Counted from the stretch's first letter, positions 11,101-23,232 are shown. The stretch is DNA of 64,000 bases from Macrostomum hystrix (GCA_950097015.1 CATNEN010000007.1:7121001-7185000); one strand, 5' to 3'. The notes: generated by a model not told the origin, from the sequence alone. Made by a program: numbers and translations.

Positions 11101-14100
11101 GCTGCAGCGGCTGCGATTTTCGGCAAGGCTTCGCGAAGCCGCCGAAAGATGAAGGTGAACCCGATGTCAGAGGGCTGGCTGCTGTCCATGCTTGCTACCA
11201 GGAAATTAGGCGATCGGATGAAAAATTAGGCGATCATATGGACAATTTAGCGATTAGATGGATAATTAGGTGATTAGGTGGACAATTAGTCGATTAAGAT
11301 GAACAATTTGGCGATTAGATGGACAAATCGGCGATTATATGGACAATTTAGCTATTTGAGGGACAATTAGGCGATTAGGTGGACAAATAGGCGATTTGAA
11401 ATTGACAAATGAAACAAGAAAACGCTAACGCAAGACAAATGAAAGAATTTTTTTAACTTTGAAATTAAAAAACTAAAACACAGCAAACTAGTTGGCGATA
11501 GCATTGACTTTAGCCAAACTTCAGCACTCAATCATGTGCCGTTGGGGTCAATAGACTAATTAGTTAAATTCTGATTGACAGCAAAAGCTAGGAGCTTGCT
11601 TGAAAAGCAGAAATCTTATTAGCAGCTGCCGCTGACCGATTTTTACGCATTTTTGCTCTTCCTTTCTCTAGCAAACTGTGCCACAGTCTCAGTGCTTTAA
11701 CCATCGCTGTCGTCAAATTTTTTATTGTCAAACTCCCCTACTAACAGTAGAAAGCTGCGTGTTTATGCTTCAGAGATGCAATCTAGACACAAAAATTATA
11801 GGAAACCTGTGTAATATAAATACAAGGATTAAAAAAGTTGGAATACTGAGAGTTATGGAATAAAATGTGAAAGAGTCGAGGATAGAACAGACTGGAGTGG
11901 ATAGAATGTAGTGGAGTAGGATAGAATGGAGTAGAGTAGGATAGAATGTAGTGGAGTAGGATAGAATGGACTGGAGTAGGATAGAATGGAGTGGAGTAGG
12001 ATATAATGGAGTGGAGTAGGATAGAATGGACTGGAGTAGGATAGAATGGAATGGAGCAGGATAGAATGGAATGGAGTAGGATAGAATGGAATGGAGTAGG
12101 ATAGAATGGAATGGAGCAGGATAGAATGGAGTAGAGTAGGATTCAGCAGGATAGAATGGAATGGAGCAGGATAGAAGTGAGTTTGGGTATAATCAAACGG
12201 ATTTCGGAAATGTAATCGAATTTTTACAGCCAAAATAAAGTAAAAAAAGGGAAAAAGGAAAGTGAAAGCTGACCCTGAAAACACTGCTGCCTGTTGTCAA
12301 TTAGTGAGGTGGGGACGAAATCAGTAGAGTTTAGAAAATGCCCTCCCCTTACCAAAAGTCGAAGCGCGCAGACAGCGAGGCGACAAATGACAGGCTGGAC
12401 TCAGCACAACAAGCTGCTGCATTCGGTACAGGGCATATTTTTCCCCACAATGGGATCACTAATTACTGGGCCAGATATGGGGGCGTGGAGTCTTTGCCTT
12501 CTACCTTCATAATTAGCCCGCAATTATGCCTAACCGGCTGTAAATCAACAAATTGACAACACTATGTTGAAAAATGGAAGGGTAAAACTTGTTAAGAACT
12601 TTTGTCCGAGCCTTCAGCGCTAGAAGGCTTGACAGCCAATCAGCAAGCTCAGAGGCTGGGGTGGCTGTCGGGTCTCTTTAAAGCTCTGTTGCTTTTTGTT
12701 CCACGTCTCTCTGGTGGAGGGGCTTCTTCGCGTAGACTCGCTGAAGCCTCGTTGCAAAAGCACGGGTGAGTTTTGGCCATAGACAACTCTGGCAAACGGC
12801 TGGGCGGCAATGAACACCCCGACCGGATCGAGACGTCAGACCGCATCGTCGGCGTTCGGCGATGTCGCCGGGGCTTCCGGTGATTTCGCTACAGAATCAT
12901 CGTCAGCGTCGCCGTCTTCACAATCGTCGTCTCTCGGCGGCCGAATGTCGACGTCGTCTACGACAGCGATGACAGCGGGACCGGGAATGCCGACTAACAT
13001 GGCCGGCATCTTCGCCCAGCAATTCTTCCACCGGCCGCTGGACTGTGAGCTCATCGCAGGTAAGAAAAGGGGATAAACGGGCATGGTTATTTTCAGCCTC
13101 TCAACAGTAGAGGTTATCGAACTTACCAATGGGAATTTTTTGTGCTGCACCCGAACGGAGCAACGCAAGCATACGAAACTCAAGAACACGGGCTAATTTT
13201 TGTTGCACATTTTCTTAAACAATAATTAAGTCGCCAGCTCTTTAGACCGTCGAGATATTCAATGGTTCTGGCCGAATGTCAGATTTTCCCCATAAGCGCT
13301 AGTGTATTTCATAGACCCCTATACCTGAATTAGCACTGCGCCTCAGTGCGGCCTTGCCAGGCCTTCAAAATTGATCAGCATGTCACCCGCATGTGGCTGC
13401 ATCATCTCCGGCTTTGGTGGTCACCTACCTTTATCTAGACGGATTTGCTGGACCTTCCAGGGCTACAGCAGGTAGAAATATGCCACTATGGACACCATGA
13501 CGCGAATTACTCCAATTTCACTGATCAAACCAAAATATTAGGCGCAGCTCTGCCGCAGTACACCATCGTCTAGTCTGTCAATCAGTCACCACCCAACGCT
13601 GTTAGCAATCAGGCGCTGCCAAAAAATCTTCAGGTCCCGCCTTGGAATAAAAAACGGGCGACAAAATGTCTTGGTAGTCCTTCAAGAACCTTCCATTTTA
13701 TTCTTACTCGTTTTGCTCATGTTCCCGTTTTCCAATAATTTCTCTACTAGAATGCTGAAGCGCGGAGATCCCATCCGTCCACTCGCGCAATAGATTTCCG
13801 AGTCACTAGGCACTTTTGACACCCGATCCTTTGATCCCATTTCGAATTTCTTGCCCGTCCCAAAGTCCCCTCATCTCCAGCTGCTCGGTGTGTCCGCCCC
13901 GCTGCCAACGCTCAGCTTGAGAAATCCTCGTGGGAAGTTAAGGCGCACGGAGAAACTGGAAAAGTTCGACCGAGCCGACACTCTGTGAGATTTCTTCTGG
14001 GGATGGGCGGGATTTGAAAAAGAAGAAAGCAAAAGTGGAGGGTGCGAAGCGCTCATTCATTTTGCATGGGGTTGGCGAGGCCAGCTTAGTTGGCAGTCGG

Positions 14101-17100
14101 CTGGGCGGACATAAGCAGTCCCAGCGGACTCCAGTTGACCCAACTGCGAGCGGGAGAAATTCTTAAGGATCGGTGGGGATCCCGGAAATTTCCAATTTTT
14201 CTACGTTTCAATACGAGTAGAGAATTCTTTTCACATAGATCTTTGCCTCTCTTGACGCTATGCTACTGCTGATGTACGACGAAATGAACGCACGCCAGGC
14301 GTGAGGTGGGCGTTTGGACAATGTACATGGCGGTGCAAGAAAAATTTAGTGAAGTGGGGTAGCGTCAACCAATGAGCGAAAAGTGCTTCGGCCGATCGAT
14401 ATTCGTCGCATTCTCGCCTCTAAGCCTTGAAATCATTTACTCGTATATGTACGAGCAGATAAGCAGAAAGGAATGCTATTCCTAGAAAGCGATATCGTCA
14501 ACCGTCACGTGATACTTGAGAGACAAATGGCGCTACACAATGCTTTAATAATTATTAAGACACCGGTGCTGCACAATCCGCACAATTATAACCCAAATTC
14601 TTCAACAGGATTCAGAGAAAGAAGCGAGCTGCATTTTAAGACTTCCGCTAAAATTAAAGTAAGAAATTGAACCTAGGCAAATCTACTCTGCGAATCAGTT
14701 CGGTTGGGGGAAGTGATATTTCTGGAGAATACAGCACCTGTCGGCCGAAACCCAAGCGCCTTATATAGAGAAGCTAAATGTTCTGAACTGAGCTCCATAT
14801 CGCTCCGCTGAGGAAAGAAGAGAAAAGGCGAGACAAGCAGAGTTGGCAATGGCTGTGCTCAAATATTTGCCAGCCTATATTTCTTTGCGAAAGATTTGAA
14901 GACTACTGCTTGCAATGGGAAGCGGGAATGTTTCTGGTAATCCGAGATGATGGATCCACTTTTGCTTTCCTCTCCGTTGCCAAGCTGAGTGATAGAAAGG
15001 TGCGTTGGAAACCGCTGGACCTTGCCCCCTTCCGAGCAATCTCAGAGCCTTATTTTGCACTTTGGTGTTAGACGCCCATTATCAGCGGGGGAGAAGACTT
15101 GTGTCCTGCGTCACTGCCTGACAATATTTTGCTTCATTTCAGACCGGGACGACCGCCTGCTCCAACGTGGCCGCGAGAGGCGCAGCGAGAAGCGACTCTC
15201 AGCCGGAGTGAGTTGTCAGCAGCGCAGGCAGGCGGACAGGCGGACAGCCGCAGTTGATCCCGAGATGGCAAGAAATCGATCATTTGTCTCTACATCTCGC
15301 ACTTGCCCCACTGCGATCTCCTATCTAACAGTTAACATCGGCCCTTTCATTTCTTGATCTTTCCTGGAAAAAATTGAATTGGAGCTCACGCGTTCTAGCG
15401 GAAGAGCTTTCCCGCCGCAGTGAGGGAGTGCGGCCTCACCCGGCCTCTTATTTCTCTTCGTCAACCTACCCCGGACACATCGATCGCCCCCCCAGAACTC
15501 GTCACGGAGTTCCCGCCCACCCCAAAGGCGCCGCTGCGAACGCATCCAACCGCACCGCACGCACGTGCCTCAATCTGTCTCTCCACTTCGTCTGTTTTTT
15601 TTCGCTGCAGGTGATCGCCGGCCTCCGGCCCCCAACTTCTGGCGGGCCGGCTGGCAAGGGGCGGAGAAACTCCTTCACGCTGTTGTTCCCCGGCGTGCGG
15701 GACGCAACTGACTCCGAAGCTGAGGTTTGCCGTGCGCCGCCACAGTCCGAGAGACCGCAAATGGGATTGTTGGATGTGGGACGCATGCTCCCAGGGGATT
15801 TAAATTGTAGAGCGTTTGTTGCCCAATAGGGGAAAGTTCATCCGGTCTATCACATGAATTCTATCTCGTGACGTTCTAACACGTGACATTCTATCTCGTG
15901 ACGTTATATCACGTGACTTTCTATCACGTGACGTTCTATCACGTGACTTTCTATCACGTGAAGTTCTATCACGTGACGTTCTATCACGTGACGTTCTATC
16001 ACGTAATTTCTACATCGTGGCGTTCTATCTCGTGACATTCTATCTCGTGACGTTCTATCACCTGATGTTCTATCTCGTGACGTTCTATCTTGTGACGTTC
16101 TATCACGTGACGTTCTATCACGTATCACGTAATATAGGATCGTAATTAAAAGCTGAGAGATATTTGAATCAAATATGTACTCCCGAAGTAATCGTTGTGC
16201 TTGTACCCAGCTCGCTTCGTGTTACGCCTTTCATATTTTCTGCTTTCATCGAGTTAAAGTGCTCATCTTCTTATGTACTTCAGCGAAGAGGGCTGACCTC
16301 TCGTGTACTTCGTGTCAGAGAGGCTCATCGCAATATATGTCAGGCGACTCAGTCCGCTTGCGATCTGTTGTGCCCGTGTAGCAGACCCACGCCCGCAGTC
16401 CCATGCTTATCACCAAGCTAATCGCGAGTTGCTGTTCACTAGCTATGAGAAGTGGTTAATTTTTGACGAGTTAAACATGCAAAGAATGCACTCATACCAT
16501 TTGTGTCGTTCTTTTAATTTATTTATGCTAATCGACAGCGATGGGAAAAGCAGTTATTTTTTGTCTGCCGAAGATGAATATGAAGAGATTTAAAACTAAA
16601 TTTACATTGACAACAACCACTGACCATTCAGGACAGCCGAGAGAAACTGGCTGAGCACCTCAGACTGTTGGAGACCAACGGACTGCCCAGACCGATGCAG
16701 GAGCAGAGCTTGCAACTGAGTACAGTCAGCATGGAGCTGGAGCCTTCATGGGACCGAGTGGTGTCTCACACGGTGAGGCTGTGGTGTGAGGTGTGATGTC
16801 ACTCACAATGGCAGTATGGCACTGAGGTGTCTAGTCATCACCCCATTGCTTCCAGAGCATCACGTCTGCCAAGATGCTGAAGCAGCAAGCAGCGATTTGG
16901 GAATTATTTCAGACTGAGATCAACATTCTCAGGCACCTCAGGACCATTCTCGAGGTGAGCCGGCTTTCATAATTAATCTGTCAGTTGCCAATTCTCATAG
17001 TGGCTCATCTTAGAAGGCCTTCAGTGCTACTTAAATCAGGCTTCAGCGTAATTGAATGCGTACTGAGGCAGAAATGCAGGCAGAAATAAATGACGGAATG

Positions 17101-20100
17101 ATCGAAAAGTGAAAGGCTAACCCAAAGCCAGCGAATAAACCAACTCAGACCAGCTTCTTTCGCCATTCTCCAGTTGAGAGAGGCAACATTTATCAACCGG
17201 GATAATTAGAAGCTCATTAATCCTCTGCTAGACAGTTGCTCGCTGCAGATGAAATCTTCAGCTTTACCTGGAATACAGGGAGGGGTACCTGGGATGCCCC
17301 TAAATAAAGCTGACAGGCTGGGCCAAATATCCACTGCAATTCTATCCAATTTAGATATTTTCTTCACATTCTGTACTTTTGCAACGCGTAAAGATGCCTA
17401 TTATTTATTCTGTTAAATAAAGTTCATCTTTCGCATTTGTTATTTACCTCACTCCGCCGAACTTCAATCCTAGACCCAATCGTTATCTTCACTTAAGCTG
17501 CCCACCTCACTCCGTACGATAAAACGCTAACCCTATCAATTCACTCATTGGCCAGCCTACACTTAAGCTGCCCACCTCACTCCGTACGATAAAACGCTAA
17601 CCCTATCGAGTCACTCATTGGCCAACCTACACTTAAGCTGCCCACCTCACTCCGATCAAAAAACCCTGAGCCTATTGAGCTATCAATTGACCGACGTCCA
17701 CGTTCACTTAAGCTATGCAACTCACCGCTCCCCAAAAAAGCTCGACTCAACCTACCTTTGACCTGTAGGTATACATAGCGGTGATTCAACATCTGCAAAT
17801 CAATTTCGGCCTGTTGACAGAGGTAAGCACGGATCGACTGTTCCCAGGCTTAGGCTTGGTGTATCTAGCTCACAGGTGCCTGTGGACCGATCACCTGAGA
17901 CCGGCCTTGCTGGCGGCCAGGCGCACAGGTGAGCGCATCCGGCCCGGCCAGCTGGCGCCCGGCTTCCTGCGATTCGGAGAGATCTTCCAGCCCTGCGCAG
18001 ACTACTGCCTGCAGATCGGTGACGCCAAGGAGTACCTGAGGGGCCTGGAGAAGAACGAGGCGTTCGGCGAATTTGTCAAGGTAATAAAACACCCAGCTGA
18101 AGTAGTTACTTGAGCAACAGAATCCCAGACATTGGCAATCCGGATCTCGCAGTGGGCTCACCGCATGAGCTGCCGCAACTACAACGCTGAGGACGGCACA
18201 GTGGATCTCCAGCTGAAGTCGCTTCTGACGATGCCGCTGCAGCGGGTCACCAAGTACGGCCTGCTGCTGCAGGAGGTCCTGCGGCACACTGAGGACTGCG
18301 AGGAGCGGCTTCAGCTAGAGACTATGGTGAGACACAGTGAACTCTGGGCTACGGATGTAGGAGCATTAAAAGCAACGTTTCTTGACTAAGTAACCAGTCC
18401 GCCACTGCCACCCTAGATCGCGCACACCACGGATTTCTGTAACCGGTTGAACGCCTCCTACCAGCTCAAATCCGATCAGGAGGAGGTGCGCGGTGTCGCA
18501 GACAGGCTAGAGGACGCTAAGATGCAGGAGTGGCGCGAGACACTTGGTGACGAGGCCGCGAGCCTACTGGATCGCTACCGGCTGGACCTGACTCGGCCGA
18601 TGCCTCACAATGGGCAGCAGAGGCGGAAACTCTGCGAGGGCGAGCTGCGGCTAAGGGACGAGAAGGGCAAGGTCTGCATCTGTGCGTGTGTTTACTATCT
18701 GGGGAAAAGGGACAATGGTGTGTTTTACAGAAGGGCGCAAATAGAGGGGTGGGTGCATGAGAGGATTGTGAAGGGTTGGTGTTGCAAAGGGACGAGAATG
18801 GAGGGGTGGGTGTTGCAGAAGGACGAGAATGGGGGGTTGGTGTTGCAGAGGGACGAGAATGGAGGGGGGTGTTGCAGAAGGACGAGAATGGAGGGGCGGG
18901 TGTTGCAGAGGGACGAGAATGGAGGGGGGTGTTGCAGAAGGACGAGAATGGAGGGGCGGGTGTTGCAGAGGGACGAGAATGGAGGGGCGGGTGTTGCAGT
19001 GGGACGAGAATGGAGGGGCGGGTGTTGCAGAGGGACGAGAATGGAGGGGCGGGTGTTGCAGAGGGACGAGAATGGAGGGGTGAATTCTAAAAAGTTAGGA
19101 AAATGACACGGCACTGCCAAAGACAGAACTAGGATAATACTCGCAAGTATCTGAATAATCCATGCGTCCGTTAGGCTTTCTAATTTTGTTTAGAAGTTCA
19201 GAATCTCTACTTTCGCCGTAGAGAAAAAGCTTCAGAGTTTTGCACAGATGCCACGCTAATGCTCTGAAGAAAGGCAGCTTTCAGGCACGCCTGTGACTGG
19301 CGTTCTCTCGGAGCAGAAAAAAGTGTCGGCAAGAGCGGTCGACGGGGAATGTAGGAAGAAGAAAAATTCTATTCCCATTTCGGAGGGAGGCAATGCCCCA
19401 GATGAGAGAGTCGCCCCAGGCAGTTGAAGCGCCAGGTGATGGGTTGCCAGCTAGATTAAGTGCGGGGGCGAGAAATTATCAAATCCAACAAATCGGATTT
19501 GTATGTCGGGCAAAAATCTTGCGAATCCTGAGCATCTGGGAATATCCTTTTTTCCACAAGGGTCAGAGTCGAAAGATTCTCGGTTTCTCAGCCTTTTCGT
19601 CATCATTTATTTTGCTAATATCCGCAATGCGATGCGGACTTTAGGGATACATTGAGGATTAGATCTTCTGACAATCCGCCCCTCAAAGCCACATTTATCT
19701 ACTTTCGGATTTCAGTGGAGCGAGGCGAAGTGCCTCCTGTTCACGGACCTGCTGTTGCTCACCAAGTGCAGCAAGCGGAGCAACCTGCGGCTGCTCAGGC
19801 CGCCCGTTCCGCTGGAGCGGCTGCTCATCCACCGTCTGACTGACAGCGGTGAGCAGGCTGGGGAATATAGGCCAGAATGCTGTCTGGACTACTGGCTAGT
19901 AGTGGTGATAGAACATTTCTATCAAAATAAACTAGGTGTATTTGCGATTGTGGACCGCACTTGGAGTCATAAACACTGAGAGAGTTATGTCGAATTCGAG
20001 GTTGTCAAATTCTGAGCGAGCATTTCAAAGTTCCTACGCTGAACTTAAACACCAAGGCTCAAAACTAGAACCCCACACTCTGAACCCCACCCTCGAAATC

Positions 20101-20630
20101 CCACACTCGAAATCCCACACTCTAAACCCCACCCTCCCAATCCCACACTCTGAACCCCACACTCCGAACCCCACACTCCAAATCCCACTCTCTGAACCCC
20201 ACCATCCAAATCCCAAACTATGAACCCCACACTCCAAATCTCACCTTCCGAACCCCACCCTTCAAACCCGAAACTCCAAAATCCACACACCAAATCCCAC
20301 ACACCAAATCCCACACACCAAATCCCACTCAGAACCCCACCCTCCAAATCCCACACTCCAAACCCATCCTGGCGTACCACATACCCGCAGCGGCCGCATT
20401 TCTGTTGGTGTCGCTGACGGATTTCTCCAGCGTTGACTGCCTGCTGTACATGGCCGGGCCGGACCAGCGCACCAGTGACGACTGGATCGAGCGGCTCGCC
20501 GGGGCCAGGGCCTCCTTGCAGGCGCAGGCGCTGCAGGCGACCTACGGCGGCTTCGGCCACGGCAGCACGGCAGGCGGCGCTGGTCGCGGAGCCTGGCCTA
20601 CGTCGGCCGAGGATCTTCCGAATTTCTCAG

Positions 20631-20672
<42 letters not shown>

Positions 20673-20911
20673 TTCAGCTCCAGCGAGTACTTCACTGCAC
20701 TCACAGCACCAGCGATATTGATGCCCTCGGTCGCAGCATCGGCGGTGTCGGAATCAGCGCAGTTAGCGCATCCGTCGAAGCCGGTGGCGGCGGCCGCGGC
20801 AGCCGGCATACGGCTTCATTCAACCACCACAGCCGGCAACAGACGGAGCACGATGTGTACACGATGCGGTCCTCGCCTCCAAACGCGCACAGTCGGTTTC
20901 GGCCGGCTTGA
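8144..20911 (+). CDS. PLEKHG5-like RhoGEF, 13 exons
   Basis: Rho guanine-nucleotide exchange factor of the PLEKHG5 (Syx/Tech) family, expected to load GTP on RhoA at membranes and junctions. Exons: 8144-8427, 8749-8833, 10783-11154, 12783-13059, 15143-15207, 15611-15724, 16632-16772, 16856-16954, 17769-18080, 18129-18326, 18417-18671, 19716-19848, 20391-20911. All joins are phase-compatible and total 952 codons with the TGA at 20909. Family marks: LEPSWDRVV then QQAAIWELFQTE (start of DH, about residue 453), GLLTEVSTDRLF, GFLRFGEIFQP, MPLQRVTKYGLLLQEVL (DH signature), LLFTDLLLLTK and AAFLLVSLTDF (PH, to about residue 830). The N-terminal 400 residues are Ala/Ser-rich; no RBD-like domain is seen. 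The start is uncertain: ATG at 8153 is possible, or more exons may lie upstream. A candidate AATAAA lies at 21353. Confidence 0.88.
8466..8620. repeat. TGACCCAATG-type short tandem repeat, intron 1
   Basis: Degenerate units of 8-11 bp (TGACCCAA, TGACCCTA) fill most of the first recognised PLEKHG5-like intron. Confidence 0.85.
8856..10772. repeat. 15-bp minisatellite filling PLEKHG5 intron 2
   Basis: Well over 100 copies of the 15-bp unit TCTCCAATCTCACAG, with variants (CCAGTCTCACAG, CAATCTAACAG) and occasional losses of ACAG. The array starts about 22 bp after the 5' splice site at 8834 and ends about 10 bp before the exon at 10783, so the intron is essentially an array between two splice sites. 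Plus-strand frames (LQSHS repeats) and minus-strand frames (RLETV repeats) are open only because the unit contains no stops. Confidence 0.97.
11190..11405. repeat. ~17-20-bp degenerate repeat, PLEKHG5 intron 3
   Basis: Degenerate units around GATTAGATGGACAATTAGGC begin about 40 bp after the donor at 11155. The remainder of this intron to 11870 shows no gene. Confidence 0.8.
11876..12180. repeat. 20-bp minisatellite, PLEKHG5 intron 3
   Basis: Tandem copies of the 20-bp unit GGATAGAATGGAGTGGAGTA, with point variants. It is a second, unrelated array in the same intron. Confidence 0.93.
13101..13683 (-). mobile_element. MITE, CAGTAG family A, decayed copy
   Basis: Begins with TCAACAGTAGAGG (a decayed TTAA-CAGTAG end) and ends near CTTGGTAGTCCTTCAAG. 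The interior matches, in opposite orientation, the better-preserved element at 39861-40489, including the segments GCTGCACCCGAACGG, AACTCAAGAACACGGG and AAGTCGCCAGCTCTT. It has no coding capacity. It lies in PLEKHG5-like intron 4, starting about 40 bp after the donor. Confidence 0.75.
13684..15142. other. Rest of PLEKHG5 intron 4, nothing identified
   Basis: About 1.4 kb of non-repetitive intron. I see no additional exon that fits the phase between the flanking exons, and no RNA gene. Confidence 0.5.
15850..16132. repeat. 15-bp minisatellite carrying CACGTG E-boxes
   Basis: Units of the form TATCACGTGACGTTC, alternating with TATCTCGTGACGTTC. At least eight units carry CACGTGA, the palindromic bHLH E-box core. 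It lies in PLEKHG5-like intron 6 (15725-16631). Confidence 0.93.
17491..17715. repeat. 70-bp tandem repeat, three copies
   Basis: Three near-identical 70-bp units starting at 17491, 17561 and 17631, each beginning ACTTAAGCTGCCCACC, with a degenerate fourth start near 17707. It lies in the intron just upstream of the main DH-domain exon (17769-18080). Confidence 0.9.
18770..19085. repeat. 29-31-bp minisatellite, PLEKHG5 intron 11
   Basis: About ten units containing GACGAGAATGGAGGGG followed by GGGTGTTGCAGAGG, with length variants of 29 and 31 bp. The array starts about 100 bp after the donor at 18672. The rest of the intron to 19715 shows nothing else. Confidence 0.93.
20065..20372. repeat. 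~14-bp repeat, PLEKHG5 intron 12
   Basis: Irregular tandem units of AATCCCACACTC and AACCCCACACTC end about 20 bp before the last exon at 20391. Its C-rich plus strand forms an extended pyrimidine-rich region ahead of the 3' splice site. Confidence 0.9.
20634..20672 (+). repeat. CAG repeat encoding a 13-Gln tract
   Basis: An uninterrupted run of 13 CAG codons lies in the last PLEKHG5-like exon, about 80 residues after its start and C-terminal to the PH domain. It is in frame and so adds a polyglutamine stretch to the tail. Confidence 0.93.
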
Positions 20912-21540
20912 CGCGGCTGACGCGGCAGGAGCAACCGATTCGCCCTGGCCAATCGGAGCTTCGCAAACCAGCAAATGCCACTCTGTGCAGATGCATGCTT
21001 TCTATTGGCTGATTAATCTGAACCAATCAGCGGGGCTGAAGATTTTTACGAACCATAGAATTTTCATAGAATTTTTGGGCTGCTTTGTCGGCAAATCAAA
21101 AAGCTGAATCGTATAAGTAAAATAGGATAAATTTCTTCATTTATTTGGTCTTAGATCATTGTAAAATGACAGCCTGTGTTTGCTCTGGAAAATTCGTGCT
21201 AGATTTTTTGTCGCAAAATACTCTTTGTCTTGGAATACCGATTCAGCAGCCCAGCTAATGTCAACAAAAGACATTTGTAAATCCCTCAAAACGATAACTC
21301 CGTCGATCGCCTGTGACTGTGTGCCGCAAATATCATATCTAATTTTAGATTAAATAAAAACTATTAAATGATTTGTGAAGCTTTTTGCATGATTGCTTTG
21401 AGCTGAGCTCACTCACAGCGCGGCTGACAATAGTACGGACGATCAGTTAATTATCACTATTCTAAACCATAGATCTTTGAAATCGTTCTGCTATGAATGT
21501 TTCTTCGATTCCGTCTGTGACTGTAGCTTCGATTCCGTTA
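20912..21540. other. PLEKHG5-like 3' UTR / intergenic
   Basis: AT-rich sequence following the stop codon. An AATAAA at 21353-21358 is a candidate poly(A) signal. Nothing else is seen. Confidence 0.45.
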
Positions 21541-21765
21541 AGGGGGTCGGTGGCAGAGCGGTTAACGCGTTTGCCTCTCGCGCCACGGTCCCTTATTTCG
21601 ATTCCACTTCGAGGCCACATTCATTTGGGGCGCAGCCGCGGAGAGAAGGCTTGGGGTGCTTGCCGTGAAATTGACGCCCTTGAGAGCCAGCCTCCAAGGC
21701 ACAGTGAGAGTGTACACTGCGTGACAATGAGAAAGTCAGGGCAGACGTACAAACCTGTGTGAGCG
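21541..21765 (+). repeat. tRNA-derived SINE
   Basis: The head has an A box TGGCAGAGCGGTTAACGCG and, about 35 bp later, a B-box-like TTTCGATTCCAC, resembling a Ser/Leu-type tRNA. The following 150 bp could be the SINE body. There is no complete cloverleaf. It lies between the convergent PLEKHG5-like and RICTOR 3' ends. Confidence 0.6.
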
Positions 21766-22960
21766 TGTGCCTGCGTTCAGTATCTGGGTGTGCTCAGGAG
21801 TCAGCGAAATGGGCAGAATGGCCTCCTCGCTGGCTGCAGGTCCAGTGTCACCTATTGATGTGCCATTGCTTACAGCCCTCATGCAATTCATATTTTATAA
21901 GAGTCCTCATGTCTACATGATCATGTAGAGTTTAGACTCTTCAACAGAAATTAAGAGTGAAGACAGGCTCGATTTCTACTAGTTTTGCCGTAACGAAAAC
22001 TCCCGGTCTTTCAGGCCAAAGTTAGTTACTAGGACGTGTTGTTGCTATGGCAACAACTCAGAGGCTATATATTTTCTGGCTTAGCAACTGACAATACAAG
22101 CATCTAGTTTGCACCACAAACTAAACTAGCCGGTCTAAGTAAACAGGGCAAAAAAGCAGACAACATCAACAGCAGCAATAATATTAACGATAAACACGAG
22201 AAAAAGCAGGAAAATTCTAGTTCTGGTTACCTACAGAAATAGAAAAGCAATCAGCATCAGGTGACACACGGAAGATGCAGATGAAGCCAGGAGGTTTAGT
22301 TTAAATATAAAAAACTGGACAACAAAGCAGCAAAAGCATTTAGCAGTTGGGACAGCAGGCGGGGCTGAAAGCACGATTTCGGAGAGAACGATGCGGCCGG
22401 CACAGTCAGGATAACTTCAACTGGCGGTGGGGGGGCGAGAAGGGGACGCCAAGCTGTGAGCAGTCTGGTCAGTTTGATGAGCACAGTCTAAACTGTTGAC
22501 TAGAGTGAGTGAGCGAGCGCAGTCGAATATTGCAAGCTTCCATTAGAGAATAGCAATACTGAGTCTACTGTGAGAACTGGGGGTTAGTAGTATATAATAA
22601 TACTAAAGAGTGAGTTGATTTCCAAACAGAAACAGGTAAAAAGCTAAATGGACAGACTGGAAAAATACTCAAATAGCAAGTGTTGCTCAGGACTAACAAC
22701 TAAACTAAAAAAAGTATAAAAAGACTAAAAAAGACAACAGATCGACAAGATTAGGAGAGATTGCGCCACTCCCAAATGAGGCCAAAAATATGCGGGAGAA
22801 AAACTACTAGCCAACAACTTGCACAGTTGTTAAGCCCGCGGGACGCATTGATGGCGGACAGCCCGATTGCTCAGAAACGGGGAGGACTTTTAGCAAATTA
22901 GAAAAAAATATATTGAAATGAAGCTGAAAAATTAGCTGACAATGAGCCACTCCAGATACG
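21766..22960. other. Intergenic, nothing identified
   Basis: AT-rich sequence between convergent genes. No coding region or recognised repeat. Confidence 0.45.
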
Positions 22961-23060
22961 ACTTGGCCAGAGCGGAGCCACATAATAAATTATAAAAGGA
23001 AACTTTACACCAGAAAGTCCCGAGTTCGAATCCGCATAATCTCGCAATTTCCATGAACAC
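22961..23060 (+). repeat. Possible SINE remnant
   Basis: A B-box-like CGAGTTCGAATCCGC near 23020 and a weak upstream A-box-like GGCCAGAGCGGAGCC suggest a decayed tRNA-derived SINE. Confidence 0.35.
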
Positions 23061-23232
23061 CCCCATTCTAAATCCGGTCTGCTTAAACGGCTTAAGAACA
23101 AGAAAGCCAGTGTGCTGATGTAACGCCTGATTAGTGGCGCAAAGCATTCGGAAAAATTGTTTAAATCCGATATGTATAGAAAAATACGAAAAATATATGT
23201 TAATGGCCAAGTGCTAGCTCGTTATGTTGCAC

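Noticed and set aside
18672-19106. Extension of the 18417-18671 exon into a Gly/Arg/Glu repeat tail
   Set aside because: The continuation reads through the 29-31-bp minisatellite, whereas the PH-domain continuation (LLFTDLLLLTK) is found in phase at 19716.
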